Shown here one piece after another: positions 7,202 through 16,725 of a stretch of DNA of 47,732 bases. Origin of the DNA: Bacteroidaceae bacterium (GTDB taxonomy: Bacteria > Bacteroidota > Bacteroidia > Bacteroidales > Bacteroidaceae); contig JAFZPZ010000107.1 of NCBI GenBank assembly GCA_017552435.1, positions 1 through 47,732 on the forward strand. The letters run 5' to 3'. The position numbers and the translations under genes were made by a program. Position 1 is the first letter of the stretch. Every line of letters starts with the position of its first letter. The notes beneath the pieces were generated by a model that was not told the DNA's origin, searched no databases, and saw only the letters and a list, made by a program, of their open reading frames with translations.

Positions 7202-10200
7202 CTACTTGAAAGAGACCTTCTTGCCATTCACAATGTAGATGCCCTTAGATAATTGACCATTGACCATTGAGGATTGACCATTAATCTTGCGGCCGCTGAG
7301 GTCATAGACGGCACCTTCCGAATGTTCAATGTTCAATGTTGAATGTTCAATGTTCTCAATGCCGGTCTCATCGGCTCCTGGGTAAACGGAGAAACCATAG
7401 ATGAGCAGAACATTGTTGTACAGGTCCTCTGCCCCCTTACGGAAGGCGGGCGCCGAGCATGCATCGGAATCTACGGCGTAGAAATATACGTAGGTTGGTT
7501 CAGAAACGTTGTAGCTGACAAAGATTTCACCACGCTCGTTTCTGACGGCATAGGTGGGTGTTTCATTACCGATTTGGACAACCAAGGAAATATTACCCTT
7601 GGTAGCAACATCGAGTGCAATGACACCCTCTCCGGGTCCCACTTCCAGGATGATTCCCGTGAAGTTATCACGGATATCAGAACTGCCTGGAATGGCATCG
7701 TTGATTTGAGACATGTCGGTGGCCTCAGTGATGTAGATGTAGCCATCCATGTAGCCGTTGCCGGTGCTCGGATTCAAATTATAATAAACGTTCCCGAGGG
7801 AGGTATCATAGAGGTTTACACCAGCGAAGAAGGATGCCCTTACATGCATTTCCTCCGTGATTGGAATGATGGAAGTGCTGAGGTCTCCGACGAAGGTGAC
7901 GTTGAGGAAGGAGAACTTACTCTGCCACTTCTCCAGGTCGGCGGCGCGAACGTGCATCTTCGTTGCCTTGTCGGGCATGAACTGTTTAGCCTCGTTGTTG
8001 GATTCCCTCCATGTCAGCGCATCAGGGTCTGCATAGCAGTTTATATCGAGGATTTTGGTACAGTTGTAGAAGGCATTGGAGCCTATTTGGGTAACACCGC
8101 TTCCAATGTTAACAGTGAGCAGATTGCTGCAGCCAAAGAAAGCATAGGCATCTATGAATGTCACACTGGAAGGTATGTCAATACTGGTTATAGCGGAATA
8201 GGCGAATGCATCGCCGCCGATGGACTTTACGGAGCCAGGAATGGCTATTGTCGGTGCATCGACATAATAGAATGCACAGCCTTCAATGGCTTCGACTCCG
8301 AAGGGGATAACCGTATTCTTATTACCGACAATGAGCTTGTTTGTAGCCCTCTCTATGACGGCATTACCTTCTTCTCTGTAAACAGGATTGTCCTTATCTA
8401 CATAGAAGTTCTCCAGAGTAAAGATGCCAGACAGTGCAGCATATTCGATATTGTGAAGGCTGGCAGGAATATAGATATTCTGGATGCCATAACAAAAGGC
8501 AAAGGCACGAGAACCTAAAGTGACAAGGTTCTCGGGAAGGTACAGGTCCGGAGTGGGCCAATTCCAGATATCACTGAATGCATAGAAGCCAATACTGATC
8601 AGGGAATTAGGTAGGTTCGTAACACGAATATTACTCATAGCGTCAAACGCTTCGTCGCCCACGTGGGTAATGCCGTCCGGCAATTCTAACTCCGTAATGG
8701 AATTAGGATCGACTGCTGTCATCCACGGGGCTGTACTGATGTAATCAACATCATTCCAGTCGTAGTCGGTCATCGGACCTGATCCGGTGATAGTGAGACG
8801 GTAGGCCGGCTTTTCTATCGGCTGGCCGGTTTCGTAATCCCATACCAATACGTTGTACGAAAGCTGGGTCAAATTCCATTTCAAATCCGGGCCGCATGTG
8901 CCGCTGAGTTCGGGTTCGCCGCCTCCTTCCTGAGTAATCGTTATGCTATTGATGAAGATTCCACCGCGCCCTGAGAAATATATATCCAGTACGCCATCCT
9001 GGTATTCTGTGGTGCCATCGAACCGAAGTTCGTAAATGGTAAAGCCGTCGTCATAGTTCCCAGAGGCCGTATGTGTCTGCTGAAGGCCGTCGCGTGTTTG
9101 CTTCTCGTAGAGTTCTGCTTCTATGTTCTCTATTTGTCCTGTTGCGCGGATGACGACCTTGCCAACAGCCCCCGTCAAGGAGAATTGGTTCTTAAGATGG
9201 AAAACGGTCTCCTCCTGGGAGGTAGGATCGCCCACGAGAAGGCAAGGAATCATGGTTTCTCCGTCAAAGCTCAGGTTGGTTGCCGACATAAGAGTTGATT
9301 GTCCCTGGACAAAGAGATCCCATATGAAGCCCTCATCACTGCCCGCGATTCCGTGCTGCGTATTCTCGTCGATCGGAGCATCCTGCATCAGCATTGTAAA
9401 GGTAGTCGTGATAGTGGTACTGCCTCCGCCTTCCTGGCCTTTCATGACGAGTGTGATACTATGAAGGTATGAACGACGCCCGGCATACAGGTAGAAGGAA
9501 AGGTCGTTTTGGAAAACCTCTCCATCTCCAAAATCCAGTTCGAAATCCTTGAAGTACGGAGTGTTTTCAGTAGTCATTTCACTATTCCAAGTATCGCCAT
9601 AAGGTGACGTATAAGAAAGGAGTGCTACGTCGCCTGCGGCCTTTACTATGATTTTTTCAACTGTGCCAAACACCATGAAATTTGGTGTGAGTGTAAGACG
9701 GTGATAAGTGCTGCTTCCACCCGTAAGCCCCATGTAAACGCAAGCCTCATCATTATAATTTGTGGCATAAGCTTCCAAGGCGGTTCCGTCATCAGGAAGT
9801 GCATAACTCCAGTCGCGTTCGTCGGAATCTGCAAAGAGCGTATTGGACTCGAGTGATATATCGAAGAAGCGGGAAACAAAGTCGTTTTTCCCATCAATTG
9901 GAACCTCTGTTTCAATGTCAATGGCCTGCAGATACATTGGATCGGTCGATGCTGCATCCTTCTTGTATATACGTATCTTGACTGAATGTTTTGGTAGTGT
10001 GGACTCCACGTCTAAGCCGTTGAAAGGGAACGAGAATGCTGTGATATTCCTGTCCGAAACATCGAGATTGTAGGAGAAAGGCTCCGAGCCACCGAAATCG
10101 AGCTCTAATTTTCCGATGTTGCCACCCATGTTTATGGTCAATATTTGTATACTTCCCGGAACCTCGAATTCGGCCATCAGGTTGAGCGATTGTTCCCGGA

Positions 10201-10474
10201 CAGTGGCTTGGAGACATTGTTGACCGTTTAACGTCGTCATCTGGAAAGTGGGCATGTGAGATTCACCCTGAGCTTCCCAAGACCAGTCGTTGGCTTCAAC
10301 GGTATTCAGCAGTCCAGCTGCATACGTATCATGAGCCACGCCAAGTACGAAATTCATGAAGGTAGAGGTGTAATAGACAGTTTCTGTGTTAGCCTCCTGG
10401 GTCGCGATGCTCTGGGATGGGACACCGAAAAATAAAAAAAATGATGTTAAAAGTAATTGGTAAATGGGTTTCAT
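7202..10474 (-). CDS. BspA-like leucine-rich repeat surface protein
   Basis: 1090 residues with a signal peptide (MKPIYQLLLTSFFLFFGVPS). The first 500 residues form three similar beta-rich segments, each opening with a WDL/WSW-type stretch and closing in a strand such as INSITITQEGG. Residues from about 550 to 850 are LRR_5 (BspA-type) repeats, for example LENFYVDKDNPVYREEGN and SSVTFIDAYAFFGCSNLLTV. BspA-type proteins of oral and gut Bacteroidetes bind host proteins at the cell surface. The C-terminus reads VYDLSGRKINGQ... GIYIVNGKKVSFK, resembling a Por/T9SS-type sorting tail. Two heptamer repeats are translated just before and inside that tail, giving NIEHSTLNIEHSEG and INGQSSMVNGQLS. Confidence 0.82.
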   Translation of the reverse strand: MKPIYQLLLTSFFLFFGVPSQSIATQEANTETVYYTSTFMNFVLGVAHDTYAAGLLNTVEANDWSWEAQGESHMPTFQMTTLNGQQCLQATVREQSLNLMAEFEVPGSIQILTINMGGNIGKLELDFGGSEPFSYNLDVSDRNITAFSFPFNGLDVESTLPKHSVKIRIYKKDAASTDPMYLQAIDIETEVPIDGKNDFVSRFFDISLESNTLFADSDERDWSYALPDDGTALEAYATNYNDEACVYMGLTGGSSTYHRLTLTPNFMVFGTVEKIIVKAAGDVALLSYTSPYGDTWNSEMTTENTPYFKDFELDFGDGEVFQNDLSFYLYAGRRSYLHSITLVMKGQEGGGSTTITTTFTMLMQDAPIDENTQHGIAGSDEGFIWDLFVQGQSTLMSATNLSFDGETMIPCLLVGDPTSQEETVFHLKNQFSLTGAVGKVVIRATGQIENIEAELYEKQTRDGLQQTHTASGNYDDGFTIYELRFDGTTEYQDGVLDIYFSGRGGIFINSITITQEGGGEPELSGTCGPDLKWNLTQLSYNVLVWDYETGQPIEKPAYRLTITGSGPMTDYDWNDVDYISTAPWMTAVDPNSITELELPDGITHVGDEAFDAMSNIRVTNLPNSLISIGFYAFSDIWNWPTPDLYLPENLVTLGSRAFAFCYGIQNIYIPASLHNIEYAALSGIFTLENFYVDKDNPVYREEGNAVIERATNKLIVGNKNTVIPFGVEAIEGCAFYYVDAPTIAIPGSVKSIGGDAFAYSAITSIDIPSSVTFIDAYAFFGCSNLLTVNIGSGVTQIGSNAFYNCTKILDINCYADPDALTWRESNNEAKQFMPDKATKMHVRAADLEKWQSKFSFLNVTFVGDLSTSIIPITEEMHVRASFFAGVNLYDTSLGNVYYNLNPSTGNGYMDGYIYITEATDMSQINDAIPGSSDIRDNFTGIILEVGPGEGVIALDVATKGNISLVVQIGNETPTYAVRNERGEIFVSYNVSEPTYVYFYAVDSDACSAPAFRKGAEDLYNNVLLIYGFSVYPGADETGIENIEHSTLNIEHSEGAVYDLSGRKINGQSSMVNGQLSKGIYIVNGKKVSFK
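7252..7286. repeat. Heptamer tandem repeat, unit ATTGACC, inside a gene
   Basis: ATTGACC, ATTGACC, ATTGAGG, ATTGACC, ATTAATC. On the minus strand it encodes the INGQSSMVNGQLS part of the C-terminal tail of the BspA-like protein. Confidence 0.8.
7320..7354. repeat. Heptamer tandem repeat, unit GAATGTT/CAATGTT, inside a gene
   Basis: GAATGTT, CAATGTT, CAATGTT, GAATGTT, CAATGTT. The first 33 bases match 36742-36774 exactly, in an unrelated peptidase gene. Confidence 0.85.
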
Positions 10475-10540
10475 ATAAGTATGATTTTTGTATTTTGTTA
10501 TTTTTGCTTACAATAGTACACTTTTTCTCATTTTCTCTCG

Positions 10541-10548
10541 CAAATTTA
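10541..10548 (-). promoter_or_regulatory. -7 box TAAATTTG of the BspA-like gene
   Basis: CAAATTTA on the plus strand, 66 bases upstream of the ATG. No clear -33 element at normal spacing. Confidence 0.45.
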
Positions 10549-10674
10549 CAAAAAAAAATGAATTTACACCATTTCACATTTCAAAAAAAATCTCTGACAT
10601 GATAAAAGCTTGTAAAAATATCATTTCGTGGCAACTTTTTGCAAAAAAACGTGTAATCCAATCAAAAAAAAGCG

Positions 10675-10682
10675 TATATTTG
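10675..10682 (+). promoter_or_regulatory. -7 box TATATTTG of the RND adaptor gene
   Basis: It ends one base before an in-frame ATG at 10684, so that ATG would not be in the transcript. This supports the ATG at 10708 as the true start. Confidence 0.5.
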
Positions 10683-10707
10683 CATGGGAAAAGCCAGAAT
10701 ACATGTC

Positions 10708-11802
10708 ATGATAAGAAAAAGCATACTGCCCCTTTTGTTGGGTCTCTTCGCATTTGTCTCCTGCCAGCAGAAAAAGCAGGAGAAGGCAGCTCTTGTCTAT
10801 AAAACCCAACGGGTTGAACGATCGAGTCAGGTGGTAAAGGCACTCTACAGCGCTACTATGAAGGGTCGCGAAATCGTGGAGGTACGCCCACAGGTGAGCG
10901 GCCTCATCACCAAAATACTGATAGCTGAAGGGCAGAAGGTTCACAAGGAACAAACGTTGTTTATCATAGACCAAGTGCCCTATCAGGCAGCGCTGAATAC
11001 CGCAGAGGCGGCGCTGAAGTCGGCAAAGGCAGCAGAACAGTCGGCACAAATCACCTACAACAGCAAGAAACAGTTGCGTGACCAGCAGGTGATAGGCGAT
11101 TTCGAGATGCAGACAGCCTACCAGTCGCTACTCTCGGCACAGGCACAGGTCGCTCAGGCTCAGGCTCAAGTTGCCAATGCCCGCAACAGTCTGAGCTATA
11201 CAGTAGTGAAGAGTCCCGTCAGCGGTGTGGCTGGCATGATTCCATATCATGTGGGAGCTTTGGTCAGCAGCAATATCAGCGAACCCCTGATATCTGTCTG
11301 TGACGACAGCGAGATGTGGGTATATTTCAGCTTGAGTGAAAGGGAAGTGACCAACTTGACTCTGCAATACGGCAGTCTGGAGGCGTTCATGCAGGGAATG
11401 CCCGATGTCTCGCTGCTGCTGAGTAATGGAACCCCGTACAGCGAATCTGGCAAGGTGGATGCGGTGAGCGGCATCGTAGATGCCAGTACTGGAGCCGTTT
11501 CCCTTCGTGCCGTATTCCCCAACAAGGAACACCTGCTCCGCAATGGCGGCACTGGAACAGTGGTGGTATCAACCATCAAGGATAATGTAATCGTCATCCC
11601 CCAGACAGCCACCTTTGAGTTGCAGAACAAGGTCTTCGTCTATCGTGTCATCGATGGCAAGACGGCACAGACGGAAATCAAGGTCGCTCCATTGGATGAC
11701 GGCACAACCTATATTGTTGAAGAGGGACTTACAGAAGGCGACATCATCATTGCCGAAGGCGCAGGGTTGCTCAAGGATAACCTTGAAGTGAAGAATGATT
11801 AG
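10708..11802 (+). CDS. RND efflux periplasmic adaptor lipoprotein (AcrA/MexA-like)
   Basis: 364 residues from the ATG at 10708. A lipoprotein signal ends at FAFVSC, so the protein is anchored in the inner membrane by a lipidated cysteine. The biotinyl-lipoyl half (EVRPQVSGLITKILIAEGQKV), a coiled-coil hairpin rich in AQAQ, and the second lipoyl half (SYTVVKSPVSGVAGMI) are in the expected order, followed by beta-barrel and membrane-proximal domains. It links the pump encoded downstream to an outer-membrane channel. A hairpin-forming repeat of CGACCAAA-like units fills the 101 bases before the pump gene. An earlier in-frame ATG at 10684 overlaps the promoter region. Confidence 0.9.
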   Translation: MIRKSILPLLLGLFAFVSCQQKKQEKAALVYKTQRVERSSQVVKALYSATMKGREIVEVRPQVSGLITKILIAEGQKVHKEQTLFIIDQVPYQAALNTAEAALKSAKAAEQSAQITYNSKKQLRDQQVIGDFEMQTAYQSLLSAQAQVAQAQAQVANARNSLSYTVVKSPVSGVAGMIPYHVGALVSSNISEPLISVCDDSEMWVYFSLSEREVTNLTLQYGSLEAFMQGMPDVSLLLSNGTPYSESGKVDAVSGIVDASTGAVSLRAVFPNKEHLLRNGGTGTVVVSTIKDNVIVIPQTATFELQNKVFVYRVIDGKTAQTEIKVAPLDDGTTYIVEEGLTEGDIIIAEGAGLLKDNLEVKND

Positions 11803-11811
11803 TGGTTTAGG

Positions 11812-11902
11812 AGATTCGTCGTTTGGTGGTTTAGGAATTTTACTAACAGCCTTCGGTTACTTCCCCAAACGACTAAACGACCAAACAACCAAACGACCAA
11901 TT
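11812..11902. repeat. Inverted GTCGTTTGGT / ACCAAACGAC repeats between RND genes
   Basis: Units such as TCGTTTGGTGGTTTAGG on the left and CCAAACGACTAAACGACC on the right face each other across about 27 bases, so the spacer can fold into a long hairpin. Related units occur at 16585-16640 upstream of queA. Confidence 0.6.
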
Positions 11903-11903
11903 T

Positions 11904-14900
11904 ATGACTCCAAAGACATTTATAGATAGACCGATATTGTCGGGTGTAATCTCAGTATTCATTGTGGTGCTGGGATTGATAGGCTTGCTGAACCTGCCCA
12001 TCGAGCAGTTCCCTGAGATTGCGCCACCAACCGTCAGCGTGCGCGCCAACTATACCGGTGCGAATGCCGAGACGGTACAGAAGAGCGTCATCATCCCCCT
12101 GGAAGAGAGCCTGAACGGTGTGGAGAACATGATGTACATGACCTCCTCGGCCACCAATACGGGCTCGGGCAGCATCAGCATCTACTTCAAGCAGGGAACA
12201 GATGCCGATATGGCGATGGTGAATGTGCAGAACCGCGTGGCTTCTACGCAGGGACAGTTGCCAGCCGACGTAACCCGTAGCGGCGTGACGGTCCGCAAAC
12301 GTCAGACCAGCAACATCAAGAGCCTCTCGCTCTACAGCCCTACGGATGCCTACGATACCGACTTCCTGACCAACTACATGAAGATTAACATCGAGCCGCG
12401 CCTGTCGCGTGTGCCGGGTGTGGGCGAGGTGAACATCTGGGGTGCCAGCTATAGTATGCGCATCTGGCTCGACCCTCTGCGAATGGCTTCCTACGGCTTG
12501 ATGCCTTCGGATATAGATAATGTGTTGGCAGAGCAGAACATCGAAGCGCCGACGGGAACGCTGGGAGCCGATGCCGAGAATACCTTCCAGTATGTCTTGA
12601 AATACAGAGGCCGTTACGAAGAGGAGCACGACTACGAGAATATGGTCATCAAGTCGTTGCCCGATGGTAGTGTGTTGCGCCTGAAGGATGTGGCGCGTGT
12701 GGAGCTGGGCATTCAGAACTACACCATCCAGAACAGCACCAACGGACATGCAGGTGCCAACTGTATGATTGCCCAGACACCAGGTTCAAATGCCAATGAG
12801 ATTATCCAGCGCATTGACGAGACGGCTCTTGAGATAAAGAAGGAATTGCCGCCTGGCATGGAGCTGGTGGATGTGATGAGCACCAAGGACTTTCTGGACG
12901 CCAGTATTCATAATGTGGTGCGCACGCTTCTGGAAGCCATCTTCCTGGTGGTGCTGGTGGTCTATATTTTCCTGCAGGACCTGAAGAGCACCTTCATCCC
13001 ATCGCTGGCTATTGTGGTCAGTCTGATTGGCACCTTTGCCGTGCTCTACTTCATCGGCTTCAGCCTGAACCTGCTCACCCTCTTTGCATTAGTCCTGGTC
13101 ATCGGTACGGTGGTGGATGATGCCATTGTGGTGGTGGAGGCCGTGCAGGCCAAGTTCGACGAGGGCTACCGTTCGCCCTATCTGGCTGCCGTCGATGCGA
13201 TGAGGGGACTGACTTCAGCCCTTATCACCACGACGATTGTCTTCATGAGCGTCTTCATTCCCGTCTGCTTTGTGGGCGGTACTACGGGCGTCTTCTATAC
13301 CCAGTTTGGTGTGACGATGGCCATAGCGGTGATTATCTCCACCATCAACGCCATGACCCTCTCACCGGCGCTGTGTGCACTGATGTTGCGTCCACGCAAG
13401 GAGGGCGATACCAGCTTCTCGGCCCGTTTCCACGAGGCATTCAACATCAGTTTCCATCGTGTAGTAGGCAAGTACCAGCGTGGCGTTTTGCGCATCTTCC
13501 GTCATCGCTGGCTGCCCTGGGTATCTGTGGTTGTGGTGTGCGTGCTGTTGGGCTATATGCTCCGGACCACCAAGACGGGCTTTGTCCCCAACGAGGATAT
13601 GGGCTCCATCAACGTAAATGTGCAATGTGCCCCTGGTACGAGTATGGCGGTGACGGGCAGGATTACCCGCGAGGTGGAGAAGCGCATCAAGGATATTCCG
13701 CAGTTCCGACTCTATAACATGACCATCGGTCGAGGCTCTACCTTCGACCAGTCTTCTTCGGCCGGCTCCTTCAATATTCGTCTGAAGAACTGGGACGAGC
13801 GCAAAGGCAAGGGCGATGACATCAACTCCGTCATCGACGAGATTTACCGTCGTACTGCCGATATCACGCAGGCACAGATTCGCGTCAGCACCCGTCCCAT
13901 GATTTCGGGCTACGGAGCCACCAGCGGTTTCGAACTGCATGTGCAAGACCGCAAGGGCGGCAAGATAGAGGACCTGATGCGCTACACCCGCGTGCTGATT
14001 GATTCCCTCAACCAGGAGCCCGCCATCTCGCGTGCCTTCACCACCTTCGATACCAAATATCCGCAGTATCGGGTCGAGGTGGATGCTGCCCGTTGTAAAC
14101 GAGATGGTGTAACACCAAATTCCGTTCTAAAGGTCCTTTCGGGCTATGTGGGCGGTACGTACAGCAGCAACCTGACGCGCTTCACCAAGCTCTATCGTGT
14201 GATTGTGCAGGCTTCGCCTGAGTTCCGTCTGGACGAGCAGGCACTCTCCAATATGCGTGTCCGCAGCGAGAGCGGACAGATGATTCCTATTACCCAGTAC
14301 ATCAGTATGGAACGAGTGTATGGCAGCGAGGGTTTGAACCGCTTCAATCTGTTCAGCAGTATTGCCGTTATGGGGCAGACAGCCGACGGCTACAGTAGCG
14401 GTCAGACACTGGAGGCTATCCGTCGAACTGCTGCCAAGGTGCTGCCAGAGGGATACGGCTATGAGTTCGGAGGTATGTCGAGAGAGGAAGCGTCCCTTTC
14501 CGACGGCTTCAAGCTCTCAATGTTCAATGTTCAATGTTCAATGACAACAATCGTTTTCATCATTTGCGTATTGTTCATATACCTTATATTATGTGCCCTC
14601 TACGAGAGCCTCTTCATCCCCCTGGCTGTTATCCTGAGCGTGCCCTTTGGTTTGCTGGGTAGCTTCCTCTTCTCGCGGATGTGGGGCTTGGAGAACAATA
14701 TCTACATGCAGACGGGATTGATTATGCTTATCGGTTTGCTGGCCAAGACGGCTATCCTGCTTACCGAATACGCCACAGAGCGTCATCGTCAGGGCATGAG
14801 CATCACGATGGCTGCGATGTCGGCAGCACGTGTGCGTCTGCGTCCCATCCTGATGACCTCGCTCACCATGATCTTCGGTATGCTGCCGCTGGTCTTTGCG

Positions 14901-15053
14901 CATGGTGTGGGTGCCAACGGCAACATCTCCCTGGGTGTGGGCTGTGCTGGCGGTATGTTGGTGGGAACCATTGCACTTATCTTCGTGGTTCCCGTGCTGT
15001 ACATGCCTTTCCAGTGGCTCCACAGCCGTTTTGGCCACATGGTAAAAAAATAA
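11904..15053 (+). CDS. RND multidrug efflux pump, HAE1/AcrB-like
   Basis: 1049 residues, the normal length for AcrB-type pumps. It starts FIDRPILSGVISVFIVVLG and has the conserved PIEQFPEIAPPTVSVRA near the N-terminus, two sets of six helices and two large periplasmic regions. The proton-relay aspartates lie in GTVVDDAIVVVE at residues 405-406, matching Asp407/408 of AcrB. It would export hydrophobic drugs or bile-type compounds by proton antiport. Around residues 872-881 four TCAATGT-type heptamers are translated (SMFNVQCSM), just before the helix that starts TTIVFIICVLFIYL; the family normally has a shorter loop here. No TolC-like channel gene follows; folK converges 10 bases downstream. 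Confidence 0.93.
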   Translation: MTPKTFIDRPILSGVISVFIVVLGLIGLLNLPIEQFPEIAPPTVSVRANYTGANAETVQKSVIIPLEESLNGVENMMYMTSSATNTGSGSISIYFKQGTDADMAMVNVQNRVASTQGQLPADVTRSGVTVRKRQTSNIKSLSLYSPTDAYDTDFLTNYMKINIEPRLSRVPGVGEVNIWGASYSMRIWLDPLRMASYGLMPSDIDNVLAEQNIEAPTGTLGADAENTFQYVLKYRGRYEEEHDYENMVIKSLPDGSVLRLKDVARVELGIQNYTIQNSTNGHAGANCMIAQTPGSNANEIIQRIDETALEIKKELPPGMELVDVMSTKDFLDASIHNVVRTLLEAIFLVVLVVYIFLQDLKSTFIPSLAIVVSLIGTFAVLYFIGFSLNLLTLFALVLVIGTVVDDAIVVVEAVQAKFDEGYRSPYLAAVDAMRGLTSALITTTIVFMSVFIPVCFVGGTTGVFYTQFGVTMAIAVIISTINAMTLSPALCALMLRPRKEGDTSFSARFHEAFNISFHRVVGKYQRGVLRIFRHRWLPWVSVVVVCVLLGYMLRTTKTGFVPNEDMGSINVNVQCAPGTSMAVTGRITREVEKRIKDIPQFRLYNMTIGRGSTFDQSSSAGSFNIRLKNWDERKGKGDDINSVIDEIYRRTADITQAQIRVSTRPMISGYGATSGFELHVQDRKGGKIEDLMRYTRVLIDSLNQEPAISRAFTTFDTKYPQYRVEVDAARCKRDGVTPNSVLKVLSGYVGGTYSSNLTRFTKLYRVIVQASPEFRLDEQALSNMRVRSESGQMIPITQYISMERVYGSEGLNRFNLFSSIAVMGQTADGYSSGQTLEAIRRTAAKVLPEGYGYEFGGMSREEASLSDGFKLSMFNVQCSMTTIVFIICVLFIYLILCALYESLFIPLAVILSVPFGLLGSFLFSRMWGLENNIYMQTGLIMLIGLLAKTAILLTEYATERHRQGMSITMAAMSAARVRLRPILMTSLTMIFGMLPLVFAHGVGANGNISLGVGCAGGMLVGTIALIFVVPVLYMPFQWLHSRFGHMVKK
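14517..14544. repeat. Heptamer tandem repeat, unit TCAATGT, inside the RND pump gene
   Basis: TCAATGT three times, then TCAATGA. It is read in frame as SMFNVQCSM at about residue 872, immediately before a transmembrane helix. Confidence 0.85.
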
Positions 15054-15063
15054 GGAGCCTGCC

Positions 15064-15471
15064 CTACATGATTTCACGGAGGGGTATCATGACGAAATCG
15101 CGTTCGTACATGTGGGGATGCGGCAAAGTGAGTTTTGGAGTAGAAATCTTGAAGTCGCCGTACAGAAGCAGGTCGATGTCGATGGGACGGTCGTGATAGA
15201 CACCATTCTTCGATTTCCTGGTACGACCCAATTCCCGCTCTATCTTCTGTGTCTCCTTCAAACACTGCTCAGGCGAAAGCGTAGTCAGTACCTTACAGGC
15301 AGCATTGAGGAAAGGATGCTCGCTCTGGAAGCCCCAAGGCTTTGTTTCGATGAAAGAAGAAACACGCTGCACCGTGCCGACACGCTCGTTAATCAGCGAA
15401 ATAGCACGGTGCAACATCTGTTCCCGGTCACCCATATTAGAGCCGAGCGATATATAAAGTTCCTCCCCCAT
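15064..15471 (-). CDS. folK: 2-amino-4-hydroxy-6-hydroxymethyldihydropteridine pyrophosphokinase
   Basis: About 135 residues from the ATG at 15471 (MGEELYISLGSNMGDRE). It transfers pyrophosphate from ATP to hydroxymethyldihydropterin in folate synthesis. Family marks are LGSNMGDRE, ETKPWGFQSEHPFLNAA and the signature HDRPIDIDLLLYGD. A longer start at 15498 overlaps the queA end by 8 bases and adds MTSPLLNSP, but those residues come from a GC-rich interspersed repeat (15466-15492), so the shorter start is preferred. It is the last gene of the miaB-to-folK minus-strand run. Confidence 0.92.
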   Translation of the reverse strand: MGEELYISLGSNMGDREQMLHRAISLINERVGTVQRVSSFIETKPWGFQSEHPFLNAACKVLTTLSPEQCLKETQKIERELGRTRKSKNGVYHDRPIDIDLLLYGDFKISTPKLTLPHPHMYERDFVMIPLREIM

Positions 15472-15492
15472 CGGGGAGTTTAGAAGGGGGCT
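15466..15492. repeat. GC-rich interspersed repeat at the queA-folK junction
   Basis: CCCCCATCGGGGAGTTTAG followed by AAGGGGGC. It is a looser member of the palindromic repeat family and touches the folK start and queA stop. Confidence 0.55.
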
Positions 15493-16573
15493 AGTCATTC
15501 AATATCAGCATCGCATCGCCGTAGGTTCCAAAGCGATAGCGCTTATCGGGGTCGTTCTCGTTGAAACGAAGTGCTTCCTTGTAGGCCTTCATGATGAGGT
15601 CATAGCCGCCAAAAGCACAAGTCAGCATAAGCAGTGTGCTGTAAGGCAGATAGAAGTTGGCTATCATGGCATCGGCCAGATGGAAGTCGTAGGGCGGGAA
15701 GATAAAGCGATTCGTCCATCCGTGATACTCCTTGAGTAGACCATCGGTGGAGACTGCCGTTTCGAGAACACGCTGCACAGTAGTGCCGACAGCCACCACT
15801 TTGTGCTTTTCCAGATGGGCCTTGTTGATGATATCACAAGCATCCTGTTCAACATGCATCTCCTCGCTGTCCATCTTGTGCTTGGTCAGGTCTTCAACAT
15901 CTATCTCGCGGAAATTGCTCAAGCCGCAATGCAAGGTGACAAAGGCAAATTCAACGCCCTTAATCTCCATCATCTTCATCAGTTGCGGCGAGAAATGGAG
16001 ACCTGCTGTAGGAGCAGTGACAGCGCCCTCTTTCTCGGCAAAGATGGTTTGGAAGTTCTCTTCGTCTTCGGGCAGGACATCACGCTTGAGTATATGCTTG
16101 GGGATAGGAGGCTCGCCCAGGGCAAAGAGTGCACGTTTGAACTCCTCGTGGGTACCATCATAAAGGAAGCGCAAAGTACGGCCGCGACTCGTCGTATTGT
16201 CAATAACTTCCGCCACCATTGATTCGTCCTCGCCAAAATATAGCTTGTTGCCTATACGTATCTTGCGTGCAGGATCTACCAACACATCCCAAAGCCGCAT
16301 TTCCTTATTAAGTTCACGCAACAGGAAAACCTCGATCTTGGCACCGGTCTTTTCCTTGTTACCATAAAGACGGGCAGGAAAGACCTTGGTGTCGTTGAAC
16401 ACAAAGACATCCTTCTCGTCGAAATAGTTGAGCACATCGCGGAAAGAATCATGATGCTCGATGACACCTCTTTGGGTATGTATGACCATGAGACGGCAGT
16501 CGTCGCGGAAGGGGGTAGGTTCCTTTGCAATACGGTCTTCTGGGAGCCTGTACTTGAATTGCTGTAGTTTCAT
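15491..16573 (-). CDS. queA: S-adenosylmethionine:tRNA ribosyltransferase-isomerase
   Basis: 360 residues, normal for QueA. It converts 7-aminomethyl-7-deazaguanine in tRNA to epoxyqueuosine using the ribosyl part of SAM. Recognisable segments are [65 protein letters not shown] and the C-terminal YGDAMLIL. It ends overlapping the possible long folK start and is separated from truB by about 140 bases of repeat-rich spacer. Confidence 0.96.
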   Translation of the reverse strand: MKLQQFKYRLPEDRIAKEPTPFRDDCRLMVIHTQRGVIEHHDSFRDVLNYFDEKDVFVFNDTKVFPARLYGNKEKTGAKIEVFLLRELNKEMRLWDVLVDPARKIRIGNKLYFGEDESMVAEVIDNTTSRGRTLRFLYDGTHEEFKRALFALGEPPIPKHILKRDVLPEDEENFQTIFAEKEGAVTAPTAGLHFSPQLMKMMEIKGVEFAFVTLHCGLSNFREIDVEDLTKHKMDSEEMHVEQDACDIINKAHLEKHKVVAVGTTVQRVLETAVSTDGLLKEYHGWTNRFIFPPYDFHLADAMIANFYLPYSTLLMLTCAFGGYDLIMKAYKEALRFNENDPDKRYRFGTYGDAMLILND

Positions 16574-16584
16574 ATTATATTTGG

Positions 16585-16645
16585 TCGTTTAGGGGATTAG
16601 TCGTTTGGTCGTTTAGGGGATTAGTCGTTTGGTCGTTTAGGTAAT
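16585..16645. repeat. GGTCGTTT-type tandem repeat upstream of queA
   Basis: Repeated GGTCGTTTAGGGGATTAGTC units in the truB-queA gap, related to the repeat between the two RND genes. Confidence 0.6.
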
Positions 16646-16690
16646 TGGCCGATATGTCGTTATGTTGATATTTCGATATGTCGAACTATT

Positions 16691-16725
16691 AATTGTGAAT
16701 TATGAATTATGAACTATGAATTATT
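16691..16725. repeat. Heptamer tandem repeat, unit AATTATG, over the truB stop
   Basis: AATTGTG, AATTATG, AATTATG, AACTATG, AATTATT. The truB stop codon (16714-16716) lies inside it. Confidence 0.75.

Noticed and set aside
11904-15053. RND system considered broken because no TolC-like gene follows
   Set aside because: Many bacteria pair such pumps with an outer-membrane channel encoded elsewhere; adaptor and pump are intact apart from the translated repeat.
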